A DNA stretch of 64,000 nt, from contig NZ_NEUF01000063.1 in the NCBI RefSeq assembly GCF_002910915.1, positions 26,257-90,256 of the forward strand, read 5' to 3'. This document shows positions 1 through 8,076 of the stretch, in pieces; the first letter of the stretch is position 1; every line of letters starts with the position of its first letter. Under the pieces are notes generated by a model. It saw only the letters and a program-made list of their open reading frames with translations, was not told the DNA's origin and did not search any database. Both the position numbers and the translations under genes were made by a program. The stretch is from Streptomyces sp. SM10 (GTDB taxonomy: Bacteria > Actinomycetota > Actinomycetes > Streptomycetales > Streptomycetaceae).

Positions 1-50
1 TGCTGTCCTGGAGGGGACCCTGTTCCTCCGTATGGGCTACGGTGCGGCGC

Positions 51-761
51 ATGCCTAGTGTGCTCGTGGTCGAGGACGACCAGTTCGTGCGTTCCGCCCT
101 CATCCGGCACCTGACCGAGGCCTCGCACACCGTGCGGAGCGTCGGCACCGCGCTCGAGGCGCTGCGCGAGGTCGCGCACTTCCGCTTCGACGTCGTCGTC
201 CTGGACCTCGGGCTGCCCGACCTGGACGGCGCCGAGGCACTGAAGATGCTGCGCTCCATCACCGACGTACCCGTGATCATCGCCACCGCGCGGGACGACG
301 AGGCCGAGATCGTCAGGCTGCTCAACGACGGCGCCGACGACTACCTGACCAAGCCCTTCTCGGTGGAGCACCTCTCCGCCCGCATGGCCGCGGTCCTGCG
401 CCGGACCCGGGGCCCCGGCGCCCAGGCGCCGCCCCCGCGCGTCCTCCAGGTCGGAGGCCTCTCCATCGACCCGCTGCGGCGCCAGGCGGAACTGGACGGC
501 ACGGCCCTGGACCTGACCCGCCGCGAATTCGACCTGCTGGCCTTCCTCGCGGGCCGCCCCGGTGTCGTCGTCCCGCGCCGTGAGCTGCTGGCCGAGGTCT
601 GGCAGCAGTCCTACGGGGACGACCAGACCATCGACGTCCATCTCTCCTGGCTGCGCCGGAAACTGGGTGAGACGGCCGCCCGCCCGCGCTATCTGCACAC
701 CCTGCGCGGGGTCGGCGTCAAGCTCGAACCGCCGGCGACGGCACCGGGCCGGCCCGCGTGA
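51..761 (+). CDS. OmpR-family two-component response regulator
   Basis: DNA-binding response regulator of 236 residues. The receiver domain (about residues 3-115) has the acidic pair EDD at 8-10, the phosphoacceptor Asp in VVVLDLGLPDLDG near 53, and the conserved Lys in LTKPF near 102. A winged-helix OmpR/PhoB domain follows (about 130-228), ending in the typical TIDVHLSWLRRKLG and LHTLRGVGVKL blocks. I chose ATG at 51 because the protein then starts right at the receiver fold; an in-frame GTG at 42 is possible. It overlaps the downstream kinase gene by 4 nt (GTGA), so the pair is cotranscribed. A direct repeat upstream of the chitinase at 2240-2261 could be its target. The stimulus is unknown. 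Confidence 0.93.
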   Translation: MPSVLVVEDDQFVRSALIRHLTEASHTVRSVGTALEALREVAHFRFDVVVLDLGLPDLDGAEALKMLRSITDVPVIIATARDDEAEIVRLLNDGADDYLTKPFSVEHLSARMAAVLRRTRGPGAQAPPPRVLQVGGLSIDPLRRQAELDGTALDLTRREFDLLAFLAGRPGVVVPRRELLAEVWQQSYGDDQTIDVHLSWLRRKLGETAARPRYLHTLRGVGVKLEPPATAPGRPA

Positions 762-2221
762 GATGGGCCCTGGTCAAGGTCTGCCTGGCCGTCACCGCCA
801 TGGTCGTGATCGCCTTCGCCGTACCGCTCGGACTCGTCATCAAGGAGATGGCGCGCGACCGCGCCTTCTCCGACGCCGAGCGTCAGGCCGCCACCATCGG
901 CCCCACCCTCACCATCACCACCGACCGCGCAGAGCTGACCAAGGCCGTCCTGTCCACCGAACCCGGCGGCCGGGGACGCCTCGCGGTGCACGTCCCCGCG
1001 ACCGAACCGGGCGGCTCCCGCCTGGAGATCGGCACCCGGCGCGCCACCCGTGAGGACCTGGAGACCGTCCGGACGTCGGGGCGCGCCTCCATCGCCGAGG
1101 TGCCGGGCGGCTCCACGCTGCTCCAGCCCACGGCGCTCGGGTCCGGAGGCATCGCCGTCGTCGAGGTGTTCGTGCCCGAGGGCGAGGTCTCCCACGGTGT
1201 CGGCACCGCCTGGCTGGTCCTCGCCGGTGTCGGTGTCGCGCTGATCGTCGGGTCCGTGGCCGTGGCCGACCGGCTCGGAGTGCGGATGGTGGAGCCGGCC
1301 CAGCGCCTCGCGGGTGCGGCCCAGGACCTGGGGGAGGGGAGGCTGGGGACCAGGGTCCCCGAGGCGGGGCCGACGGAACTGCGCTCCGCCGCGGTCGCGT
1401 TCAACTCCATGGCGGACCAGGTGGTCCAGCTGCTGGCCAACGAACGGGAGCTCGCCGCCGACCTCTCTCACCGGCTCCGCACCCCGCTGACCGTGCTCCG
1501 CCTGAACGCCGCCTCCCTGGGCGAGGGGCCCGCCGCCGAGCAGACCAGGGCGGCCGTCGAGCAGTTGGAGCGTGAGGTCGACACGATCATCCGTACGGCG
1601 CGGGAGCAGCGCCCGCAGACCCAGGGTGCGCCGTCGGGCGCGGGCGCCGGGTGCGACGTGTCCGAGGTCGTCAGGGAACGCATGGTGTTCTGGTCGGCGC
1701 TGGCCGAGGACGAGGGGCGCACGGTGCGCCTGGCAGGCGTGGACCGCACCGTACGGATCCCGGTCGCCCGGCCCGAACTTGCCGCCTCACTCGACGCGTT
1801 GCTCGGCAACGTCTTCCGGCACACCCCGGAGGGCACCGCCTTCGCCGTGGACGTGCACCACAGCGGCGACGCGGTACTCGTCCTGGTCTCGGACGCCGGA
1901 CCGGGGATTGCCGATCCGGAATCCGCCCTGGCCCGGGGAGCCAGCGGACGTGACGGAGCGAAGAGCGCGGTGGGTTCGACCGGCCTCGGCCTCGACATCG
2001 TCCGCAGGGTCGCCGAATCCACCGGCGGTGACCTGCGGATCGGGCGCTCCGTGCTCGGCGGCACGGAGGTGCGCATCTGGATAGGGCTCGACGGCGGCCC
2101 CGGTGAGCGTGCGCGCCGCGGGCACCGGGTGGGACGGCGGAGAGGAAGGCGAGGACCGCGGGTCGCCAAGGCACGGAGCGCGGAGTTCCGCGGCAGCCCC
2201 GGAAACGGCCCGCATCTTTAA
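758..2221 (+). CDS. Sensor histidine kinase, HAMP-HisKA-HATPase type
   Basis: Membrane sensor kinase of 487 residues that should phosphorylate the upstream regulator. A transmembrane segment lies at about residues 5-27 and an extracytoplasmic sensor region follows to about 145. A second membrane segment lies at about 147-168, then a HAMP linker. The phosphoacceptor helix contains DLSHRLRTPL near 238. The ATPase domain shows an N box (LLGNVFRHTP), a G1 box (VSDAGPGIAD) and a G2 box (GSTGLGLDIV). The GTG start overlaps the regulator stop. The C-terminal tail after about residue 450 is Arg-rich and unlike the family. The ligand cannot be told from sequence; the neighbouring chitinase hints at a wall or polysaccharide signal. 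Confidence 0.92.
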   Translation: MRWALVKVCLAVTAMVVIAFAVPLGLVIKEMARDRAFSDAERQAATIGPTLTITTDRAELTKAVLSTEPGGRGRLAVHVPATEPGGSRLEIGTRRATREDLETVRTSGRASIAEVPGGSTLLQPTALGSGGIAVVEVFVPEGEVSHGVGTAWLVLAGVGVALIVGSVAVADRLGVRMVEPAQRLAGAAQDLGEGRLGTRVPEAGPTELRSAAVAFNSMADQVVQLLANERELAADLSHRLRTPLTVLRLNAASLGEGPAAEQTRAAVEQLEREVDTIIRTAREQRPQTQGAPSGAGAGCDVSEVVRERMVFWSALAEDEGRTVRLAGVDRTVRIPVARPELAASLDALLGNVFRHTPEGTAFAVDVHHSGDAVLVLVSDAGPGIADPESALARGASGRDGAKSAVGSTGLGLDIVRRVAESTGGDLRIGRSVLGGTEVRIWIGLDGGPGERARRGHRVGRRRGRRGPRVAKARSAEFRGSPGNGPHL

Positions 2222-2239
2222 CCGGTGCCGATGCCCTCC

Positions 2240-2261
2240 TTAAGCGAACCCTAAGAACACC
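2240..2261 (+). promoter_or_regulatory. 11-bp direct repeat upstream of the chitinase gene (candidate OmpR-type operator)
   Basis: Two head-to-tail 11-mers, TTAAGCGAACC and CTAAGAACACC, match at 7 of 11 positions and abut exactly. Eleven-bp direct repeats are the usual target geometry of OmpR/PhoB winged-helix regulators. The site sits between the two-component genes and the chitinase start at 2354. The assignment to the adjacent regulator is inference. Confidence 0.4.
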
Positions 2262-2353
2262 GGCCCACGTCCCATGAGTACCTTTTGCCCGGTCGGCGGC
2301 GGCTAGCGTGCAGACGCAATCACCACCCCCGGCAGGACAGAGGCAGGAACGCG

Positions 2354-3829
2354 ATGGGCACCAGCACGCACCGCCGCAGGATGAGCACCCGCACGAGGAC
2401 GGTCGGCGCCCTCGTCGCCGCGGCGGTCGTCGGCGGCACGGTCCTCACGCTCACGGGCACGGCGCAGGCGGCCGCCGTCGGCGCCACCTACACCCGGGCG
2501 AGCGGCTGGACCGGGGGATACACCGGGCAGTACGTCGTCTCGAACGACACCGGGACGGTCCAGTCCGGCTGGACGCTCGAATTCGACCTGCCCGGGGGCA
2601 CGAAGATCGACTCGCTCTGGAACGGTGAGTACACCGTCAGCGGCAACCACGTCACCGTGAAGCCGGTGAGCTGGAACAAGGACATCGCCCCGGGCGGGTC
2701 CGTGACGGTCGGCTTCGTCACCGCGTCCTCCGGAACCGCCGCCGATCCGGAGGGCTGTCTCATCAACGACGCCGCCTGCTCCGCGGACGGCGGCGCCACA
2801 CCCGAACCGAGCGGACGCCCGACCGGAACGCCGGCGCCCACCTCCACCCCCAGCTCCACGCCGACGCCCCAGGAGAGCGCCACGGCCGCACCGTCACCGA
2901 CGGCCGAGCCCTCCGGGGCCCCCGGCGGGACGGCCGGCGGGGCAGGGTTCGCCCCCTACGTCGACACCTCCCTCCACCCCGCCTACGACCTGCTGGACAC
3001 GGCGTCCAGGACGGGCGTCAAGGAGTTCAACCTGGCGTTCATCACCTCGGGCGGCAGCTGCGCCCCGCTGTGGGGCGGCGTCACGGGACTCGCCGACGAC
3101 AAGGTGGCCTCCCAGATCGCCGCGCTGCGGGCCGAAGGCGGTGACGTACGGGTCTCCTTCGGCGGAGCCGCCGGCGCCGAGCTCGCGCTGCACTGCTCCT
3201 CCGCGGCGGAGCTCGCCACGGCGTACGGCAAGGTCATCGACGCGTACGGGCTGACCAAGGTGGACTTCGACATCGAGGGCGGCGCGCTGCCCGACACGGC
3301 GGCGAACACCCGCCGCTCCCGGGCCATCGCCCGGCTCCAGGAGGAACACCCCGGGCTGGACGTCTCCTTCACGCTTCCGGTGATGCCGGAGGGCCTGACC
3401 CAGCCCGGCGTGGACCTGATCGCGGACGCGAAGGAGAACGGTGTAGCGATCGCCGCCGTCAACGTCATGGCGATGGACTACGGGCCCTCGTACAGCGGCG
3501 ACATGGGCGATTACGCCACCCAGGCGGCCACCGCCACGCAGGCCCAGATCAAGGGCGTGCTCGGGCTCTCGGACACGGCGGCCTGGAGGACGGTCGCGGT
3601 CACCCCGATGATCGGCGTGAACGACGTGGCCACCGAGATCTTCACCGTCGAGGACGCCACCCAACTGGTGAAGTTCGCGCAGGAGAAGGGCGTCGGCCGG
3701 CTGGCGATGTGGTCCGGCACACGGGACGCGCAGTGCGCGGGCGGCGCGCGGCCGACCGCGGACGCGACCTGCAGTTCGATCGTCCAGGAACCGCTGGCCT
3801 TCACCAAGGCGTTCGGCGCCTTCGGCTAG
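2354..3829 (+). CDS. Secreted chitinase, CBM2 plus GH18
   Basis: Extracellular chitin hydrolase of 491 residues. An Arg-rich N-terminus and hydrophobic stretch form a signal peptide ending near AQA. A carbohydrate-binding domain of CBM2 type follows (about residues 40-140), then a Thr/Ser/Pro-rich linker (about 150-200), then a GH18 catalytic barrel. The catalytic signature reads VDFDIEG, keeping the central Asp residues and the acid Glu. The first Asp-Gly of the usual DGxDxDxE motif is replaced by Thr-Lys. The ATG at 2354 is chosen because it gives a proper signal peptide. It follows the two-component pair in the same direction after a 132-nt gap holding a direct repeat, and is closed by a strong terminator. 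Confidence 0.92.
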   Translation: MGTSTHRRRMSTRTRTVGALVAAAVVGGTVLTLTGTAQAAAVGATYTRASGWTGGYTGQYVVSNDTGTVQSGWTLEFDLPGGTKIDSLWNGEYTVSGNHVTVKPVSWNKDIAPGGSVTVGFVTASSGTAADPEGCLINDAACSADGGATPEPSGRPTGTPAPTSTPSSTPTPQESATAAPSPTAEPSGAPGGTAGGAGFAPYVDTSLHPAYDLLDTASRTGVKEFNLAFITSGGSCAPLWGGVTGLADDKVASQIAALRAEGGDVRVSFGGAAGAELALHCSSAAELATAYGKVIDAYGLTKVDFDIEGGALPDTAANTRRSRAIARLQEEHPGLDVSFTLPVMPEGLTQPGVDLIADAKENGVAIAAVNVMAMDYGPSYSGDMGDYATQAATATQAQIKGVLGLSDTAAWRTVAVTPMIGVNDVATEIFTVEDATQLVKFAQEKGVGRLAMWSGTRDAQCAGGARPTADATCSSIVQEPLAFTKAFGAFG

Positions 3830-3847
3830 CCGGCACCTCCCCGACCC

Positions 3848-3895
3848 GCGCGCCCCGGCCGGCCCCACATCCCCCCACACCCGGCCGGGGCGCGC
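3848..3895 (+). terminator. Hairpin terminator after the chitinase
   Basis: A perfect 15-bp inverted repeat, arms 3848-3862 and 3881-3895 (GCGCGCCCCGGCCGG and complement) with an 18-nt C-rich loop, starts 19 nt after the chitinase stop. No T-tract follows, as usual in Streptomyces. Confidence 0.75.
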
Positions 3896-4284
3896 GCCCC
3901 TGTGCGCGCGCCCCCGGGATCGGCCCCGGTACCCGCGGCCGGCCCCCTCCCGCCCGTAGGCGGAACCGCCCGGCCGCTCGGTGGACTTCGGGGAAAGAAC
4001 ACGGAAGCGCCCCGCAGGCCCCCCGCGCACCTCCGCAGGGCCCCGCCCCGTTCATCTTCCGGCGGGCGTCCCCCGGCCCGCCGCACCGGTCCGCACATTC
4101 GCGCCGAGCGCCGGTCGTGGGACGGGGCGGCGGGGCCATCTCCGGCCTCAACAGCCCCTGACCTGGGCAGACTCGAACTCCCGCACGTGGCGCATGCAGG
4201 GCGTGCCGGTTAACGCAAGCCCCCTGCCGGACACGGTCACGTGACTTGCAGGACACACTCGGGCAACGGAAGCGTCTTCAACTC
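3896..4284. other. Non-coding interval between chitinase and ceb operon, with a tRNA-like remnant
   Basis: No convincing gene lies here; open frames are Pro/Arg/Gly-rich and lack family features. On the minus strand, 4158-4220 resembles part of a tRNA. A T-arm-like GTTCGAGTC with a 4/5-paired stem lies at about 4169-4177, and a D-arm-like hairpin (GCGT, 8-nt loop with GG, ACGC) lies near 4197-4216. The acceptor stem does not pair and no proper anticodon arm exists. I treat it as a possible decayed tRNA or attachment-site scar, not a gene. Confidence 0.35.
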
Positions 4285-4314
4285 TTGACACCCACCCCCT
4301 TGAGGCAGCAATCT
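4285..4314 (+). promoter_or_regulatory. Candidate cebE promoter
   Basis: TTGACA at 4285-4290 and CAATCT at 4309-4314, 18 bp apart, form a plausible vegetative promoter. The CebR box begins 16 nt further on, where a bound repressor would block the start region. Confidence 0.5.
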
Positions 4315-4329
4315 TCCGGCATCAGCGCA

Positions 4330-4343
4330 TGGGAGCGCTCCCA
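4330..4343. promoter_or_regulatory. CebR operator in front of cebE
   Basis: TGGGAGCGCTCCCA, a perfect 14-bp palindrome, is identical to the CebR box known from Streptomyces cellobiose operons. It lies just downstream of the candidate cebE promoter. Cellobiose or cellotriose is the known inducer that releases CebR. Confidence 0.93.
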
Positions 4344-4477
4344 TATCGAACGAGGTTTTTCGCTCGTACGGGGACGGCACCGCCCATGTCCTCTCCGTAC
4401 CACTGGCACCCGCACCCACCAGCGCGTATACCGAGCCGATCGAACGCCAGTCCCACCCTGGAACAAGGAGTAGTGGA

Positions 4478-5800
4478 ATGCGCATCACCCGCACCGTCGC
4501 AGGTCGAAGCCGCAGAACCGCCGTCATGGTCACCACGGGCCTCACGGCCAGCGCCCTTCTGCTGACCGGCTGCAGTGACTCGGGCTCGGACTCCGACGAG
4601 GCCGACGCCAACGGGAACATCACCCTCACCGTGGCCGACTTCGGACAGTTCGGCTACAAGGAGGCGGGGCTCTTCGAGAAGTACCACGAGCTCCACCCGA
4701 ACATCACGGTCAAGGAAAACGTCACGGCCGAGGAGAAGGTCTACTACCCCAAGTTCCTCCAGCAGCTCAACACGGGCAGTGGTCTGGCCGATGTGCAGGG
4801 CATCGAGGTCGGCCGCGCCAAGGAGCTCGTCGACACCAAGGCGGACGCCTTCGTCGACCTGGCCAAGGTCATCGACACCGACCAGTGGGTGAACTGGAAG
4901 GCGCTGCAGGCGAGCACCGACGAGGGCAAGGTCATAGGCGCCGGCACCGACATCGGCCCGATGTCGATCTGCTACCGCCGCGACCTGTTCGAGCAGGCCG
5001 GCCTGCCGGCCGACCGCGAGGAAGTCGCCGCGAAGTACGCCGGCGGGTGGGAGGACTACCTCAAGCTCGGTGAGGCGTACAGGGCGAAGGCGCCCAAGGG
5101 CACCTTCTTCATGGACTCCGCCAGCGCCATGTACAACGGCGTGGTCAGCTCCGCCTCGGAGCAGTACTACTCCAAGAGCGGCGAGGCGATCTACAAGGAC
5201 AGCGCCGGCGTCGAGGCGGGCTGGAAGCTCGCCACCGAGGCCGTGGACAAGAAGCTGACCCAGGGCCTGGCCCAGTTCGGCACCCCGTGGCAGGCGGCCC
5301 TGCGCAAGGGCACCGTCGCCACCGTGGCCTGCCCCGCGTGGATGGCCGCGCAGATCTCCACGTACGCCGGTGACGAGTTCAAGGGCAAGTGGGACATCGC
5401 CCGTGCCCCGGGCGACACCGCGGCCAACTGGGGCGGCTCCTTCCTCTCCGTGCCCGCCAAGGGGAAGCACGTCAAGGAGGCCGGTGAGCTCGTCAAGTGG
5501 CTGACCGCCCCCGAGCAGCAGGCCGCCGTCTTCAAGGCCGTCGGTGTCTTCCCGTCGAACAAGGGCGCCTACGAGCTCCCCGACGTCAAGAGCGCCAAGC
5601 TCCCGTACTTCAACGACGCCCCGATCGGTGAGATCTACGCCGAAGAGGCGAAGGTCATCCCGGCGGCCGTGCTCGGCCCGAAGGACGGCGTCATCAAGGA
5701 CACCATCTCCACCCAGATCAACAACATGGAGCAGCGTGGCACCGAGCCGGACAAGGCCTGGGACGACGCCATGGACGCCATCGACAAGGTGATCGGCTGA
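4478..5800 (+). CDS. cebE: Cellobiose/cellotriose-binding lipoprotein CebE
   Basis: Extracellular solute-binding lipoprotein of an ABC sugar importer, 440 residues. The signal peptide has twin-basic character and ends in a lipobox LLTGC with the lipidated Cys at 32; a Ser/Asp-rich tether follows. The body is of the family 1 (MalE-like) binding-protein type. Identity as CebE rests on context: CebR boxes, cebF and cebG permeases and bglC follow in order. An extended hairpin begins 5 nt after the stop and probably keeps this mRNA segment more abundant than the permease part. The energising ATPase is not encoded here; Ceb systems are known to use the shared MsiK. Confidence 0.93.
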   Translation: MRITRTVAGRSRRTAVMVTTGLTASALLLTGCSDSGSDSDEADANGNITLTVADFGQFGYKEAGLFEKYHELHPNITVKENVTAEEKVYYPKFLQQLNTGSGLADVQGIEVGRAKELVDTKADAFVDLAKVIDTDQWVNWKALQASTDEGKVIGAGTDIGPMSICYRRDLFEQAGLPADREEVAAKYAGGWEDYLKLGEAYRAKAPKGTFFMDSASAMYNGVVSSASEQYYSKSGEAIYKDSAGVEAGWKLATEAVDKKLTQGLAQFGTPWQAALRKGTVATVACPAWMAAQISTYAGDEFKGKWDIARAPGDTAANWGGSFLSVPAKGKHVKEAGELVKWLTAPEQQAAVFKAVGVFPSNKGAYELPDVKSAKLPYFNDAPIGEIYAEEAKVIPAAVLGPKDGVIKDTISTQINNMEQRGTEPDKAWDDAMDAIDKVIG

Positions 5801-5804
5801 TCCT

Positions 5805-5859
5805 CACCGGTGCGGGCCGCCGGGGCGCTCGAACGCGCCCCGGCCGGCCCGCACCGGTG
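5805..5859 (+). terminator. Large intra-operon hairpin between cebE and cebF
   Basis: Arms 5805-5828 and 5835-5859 pair over 24 bp with a single extra C, closing a 6-nt loop. It lies between the binding-protein gene and the permease genes, a position where such hairpins stabilise the upstream mRNA or cause partial termination. Confidence 0.7.
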
Positions 5860-5971
5860 CCGGTTCCCCTCTGCGGTACCGCGCACCTTCTCCGACACCT
5901 CCGCCGGGCCCGACCCGAGGCCCGGCCTTGCCCCTGCGGTGTCGGCACACCCCAGGGAAGGACTCCCACCT

Positions 5972-6970
5972 GTGGCAACGACCACCCCCACCCGTGGCGC
6001 ACACGGCTCCCGGCCCAGCCGCCGGGCCCCGAAGCCCATGACCCCCGCCCGCCAGGCCTGGCGCAGCCGGCTGTGGCGTTTCGACGACAAGGCGTCGCCG
6101 TACGCCTACATCGCGCCCTTCTTCCTCGTCTTCGGGGCCTTCGGGCTCTACCCGCTGATCTACACCGGTTGGATCGCCCTCCACCGCGTGGAGATGACCA
6201 ACCTCGACCAGATGGACTGGGTCGGCTGGGAGAACTTCAGCAACATCCTCCAGGACTCCGAGTTCTGGACCGCGGTCACCAACACCTTCGTCATCGGCGT
6301 CATCTCGACCGTGCCGCAGCTGATGATGGCGCTCGGCCTGGCCCACCTGCTGAACTACAAGCTGAGGGCCAGCACCTTCTGGCGCACCGTGATCCTCACG
6401 CCCTACGCCACCTCCGTGGCCTCGGCGGCGCTGGTCTTCGCCCTGGTCTTCCGGGCCGACGGCGGCCTGCTGAACTGGGTCCTCGGCTTCTTCGGCGCCG
6501 GTGAGACGAACTGGGCGAACGGCCACTGGACCTCCAACATCGCCATCGCCGTGATCGTGATCTGGCGCTGGACGGGCTACAACACGCTGATCTACCTGGC
6601 CGCGATGCAGGCCGTCCCGTCCGACCTCTACGAGGCGGCCTCGCTCGACGGCGCCTCGCGCTGGCAGCAGTTCCGCAACGTGACGATTCCCTCGCTCCGG
6701 CCGACGATCCTCTTCACGATCGTCATCTCGACCATCGGGTCCATGCAGCTCTTCGGGGAGCCGCTGCTGCTCGAAGGCGGCCCGATCGGAGCGCAGGGCG
6801 GCACCGAGAACCAGTACGAGACGCTCAGCATCTACCTCTACAACTACGGCTGGAACCTCGGACACCTCGGTCCGGCCGCCGCAGTCGCCTGGGCCATGCT
6901 CGTCCTGCTGCTGCTCATAGCCGCGATCAACTGGCTCGTCGGGCGCCTCGCGCGCAAGACCGCGGCCTGA
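5972..6970 (+). CDS. cebF: Cellobiose ABC transporter permease CebF
   Basis: Inner-membrane permease of the MalF type, 332 residues with about six membrane segments from residue 42 onward. The cytoplasmic EAA loop that contacts the ATPase reads [15 protein letters not shown]. The GTG at 5972 is chosen because an AAGGA-like SD lies just upstream and the Arg-rich N-tail typical of CebF follows; the open frame extends further up to 5810 without support. cebG follows 15 nt later. Together with CebE and CebG it imports cellobiose and cellotriose. Confidence 0.93.
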   Translation: MATTTPTRGAHGSRPSRRAPKPMTPARQAWRSRLWRFDDKASPYAYIAPFFLVFGAFGLYPLIYTGWIALHRVEMTNLDQMDWVGWENFSNILQDSEFWTAVTNTFVIGVISTVPQLMMALGLAHLLNYKLRASTFWRTVILTPYATSVASAALVFALVFRADGGLLNWVLGFFGAGETNWANGHWTSNIAIAVIVIWRWTGYNTLIYLAAMQAVPSDLYEAASLDGASRWQQFRNVTIPSLRPTILFTIVISTIGSMQLFGEPLLLEGGPIGAQGGTENQYETLSIYLYNYGWNLGHLGPAAAVAWAMLVLLLLIAAINWLVGRLARKTAA

Positions 6971-6985
6971 CGGGGAGCGATAACC

Positions 6986-7909
6986 ATGACCACCACCAGC
7001 ACCGTCACCGCCCCGGACCGCCGCCGCGTCTCCAAGGCGGCCGTCCGCGACGAACCGCCGCGCCGCCGGCGCTTCAAGCCCGGAGCAGGACGCCAGCACC
7101 ACGCCGGCCCCTTCGCCTACGTCGCCCTCGCCGTCGTCGGCCTCGGCTCGCTCTTCCCGCTGTACTGGACGCTCGTGGCCGCGTCCCGCACCCAGGACGA
7201 GGTACTGGACACCACGCCGCCGCTGATCCCGGGCGGCAACCTCTTCAACAACCTCCAGACGGCCTGGGAACAGGCCAACCTGGGCAAGGCGATCGTCAAC
7301 ACGGTGATCGTCTCCGCCAGCATCACCCTGGCGACCCTGTTCTTCTGCACCCTGGCCGGCTACGCCTTCGCCAAGATGCGCTTCAGGGGCCGCGGCGCGC
7401 TGATGACCATGGTCATCGCGACGCTGACGATCCCCCCGCAGCTCAGCGTCGTCCCCCTGTTCATGATGATGTCCGACATCGGCTGGGGCGGTCAGCTGGA
7501 GTCGGTGATCTTCCCGACCCTGGTCAGCGCCTTCGGTGTGTTCTTCATGCGCCAGTACCTCCTGGAGGCGCTGCCGTACGAACTCATCGAGGCGGGCCGG
7601 GTGGACGGGGCGAACAACCTCCGCATCGTGTGGAGCATCGTCCTTCCCGTCGCCCGCCCGGCGATGATGGTGCTCGGGATGCTCACCTTCGTCCAGGCCT
7701 GGAACGACTTCTTCTGGCCCTACCTCGCACTGAACCAGCAGAACCCCACGCTCCAGGTCGCGCTCGGCCAGCTGAGCGCGTCCTACGTGCCGGACCAGAG
7801 CATCGTCATGGCGGGCGCGCTGATCAGCACCCTGCCGCTGCTCGTCGTCTTCGTGATCTTCGGCAAGCAGATCGTCGGAGGAATCATGTCCGGCGCCGTC
7901 AAGGGCTGA
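6986..7909 (+). CDS. cebG: Cellobiose ABC transporter permease CebG
   Basis: MalG-type permease of 307 residues. The cytoplasmic N-terminus of about 45 residues is basic, then six membrane segments follow. The EAA loop reads [15 protein letters not shown]. The C-terminus [10 protein letters not shown] is the usual MalG-like ending. It pairs with CebF to form the channel. A 13-bp hairpin and a CebR box separate it from bglC. Confidence 0.93.
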   Translation: MTTTSTVTAPDRRRVSKAAVRDEPPRRRRFKPGAGRQHHAGPFAYVALAVVGLGSLFPLYWTLVAASRTQDEVLDTTPPLIPGGNLFNNLQTAWEQANLGKAIVNTVIVSASITLATLFFCTLAGYAFAKMRFRGRGALMTMVIATLTIPPQLSVVPLFMMMSDIGWGGQLESVIFPTLVSAFGVFFMRQYLLEALPYELIEAGRVDGANNLRIVWSIVLPVARPAMMVLGMLTFVQAWNDFFWPYLALNQQNPTLQVALGQLSASYVPDQSIVMAGALISTLPLLVVFVIFGKQIVGGIMSGAVKG

Positions 7910-7986
7910 CCCCCGTCCGCCGCACCACCCGGCCCGCCGCACACCCCGGTCCGACCCCGGCCCCGCGGTCCCCGCCCGGTTCGCGT

Positions 7987-8022
7987 CCCGTACGGCCTGC
8001 ACCTGACCCCAGGCCGTACGGG
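7987..8022 (+). terminator. Hairpin between cebG and bglC
   Basis: Perfect 13-bp arms (CCCGTACGGCCTG at 7987-7999 and its complement at 8010-8022) with a 10-nt loop. It may terminate part of the cebEFG transcript so that bglC depends partly on its own CebR-controlled start. Confidence 0.6.
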
Positions 8023-8061
8023 CGCCGTGGCCCCGCACTTCCTGCCCTGTCCCTCCACCCA

Positions 8062-8075
8062 TGGGAGCGCTCCCG
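8062..8075. promoter_or_regulatory. CebR operator overlapping the bglC ribosome-binding site
   Basis: TGGGAGCGCTCCCG matches the CebR box at 13 of 14 positions. It ends one base before the bglC ATG at 8077. Its GGGAG (8063-8067) is the only SD-like sequence present, so the operator and the ribosome-binding site coincide. Confidence 0.88.
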
Positions 8076-8076
8076 C

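Noticed and set aside
3896..4284. Functional tRNA gene on the minus strand
   Set aside because: Only T-arm and D-arm resemble a tRNA; acceptor stem and anticodon arm do not pair, so I report it only as a possible remnant.
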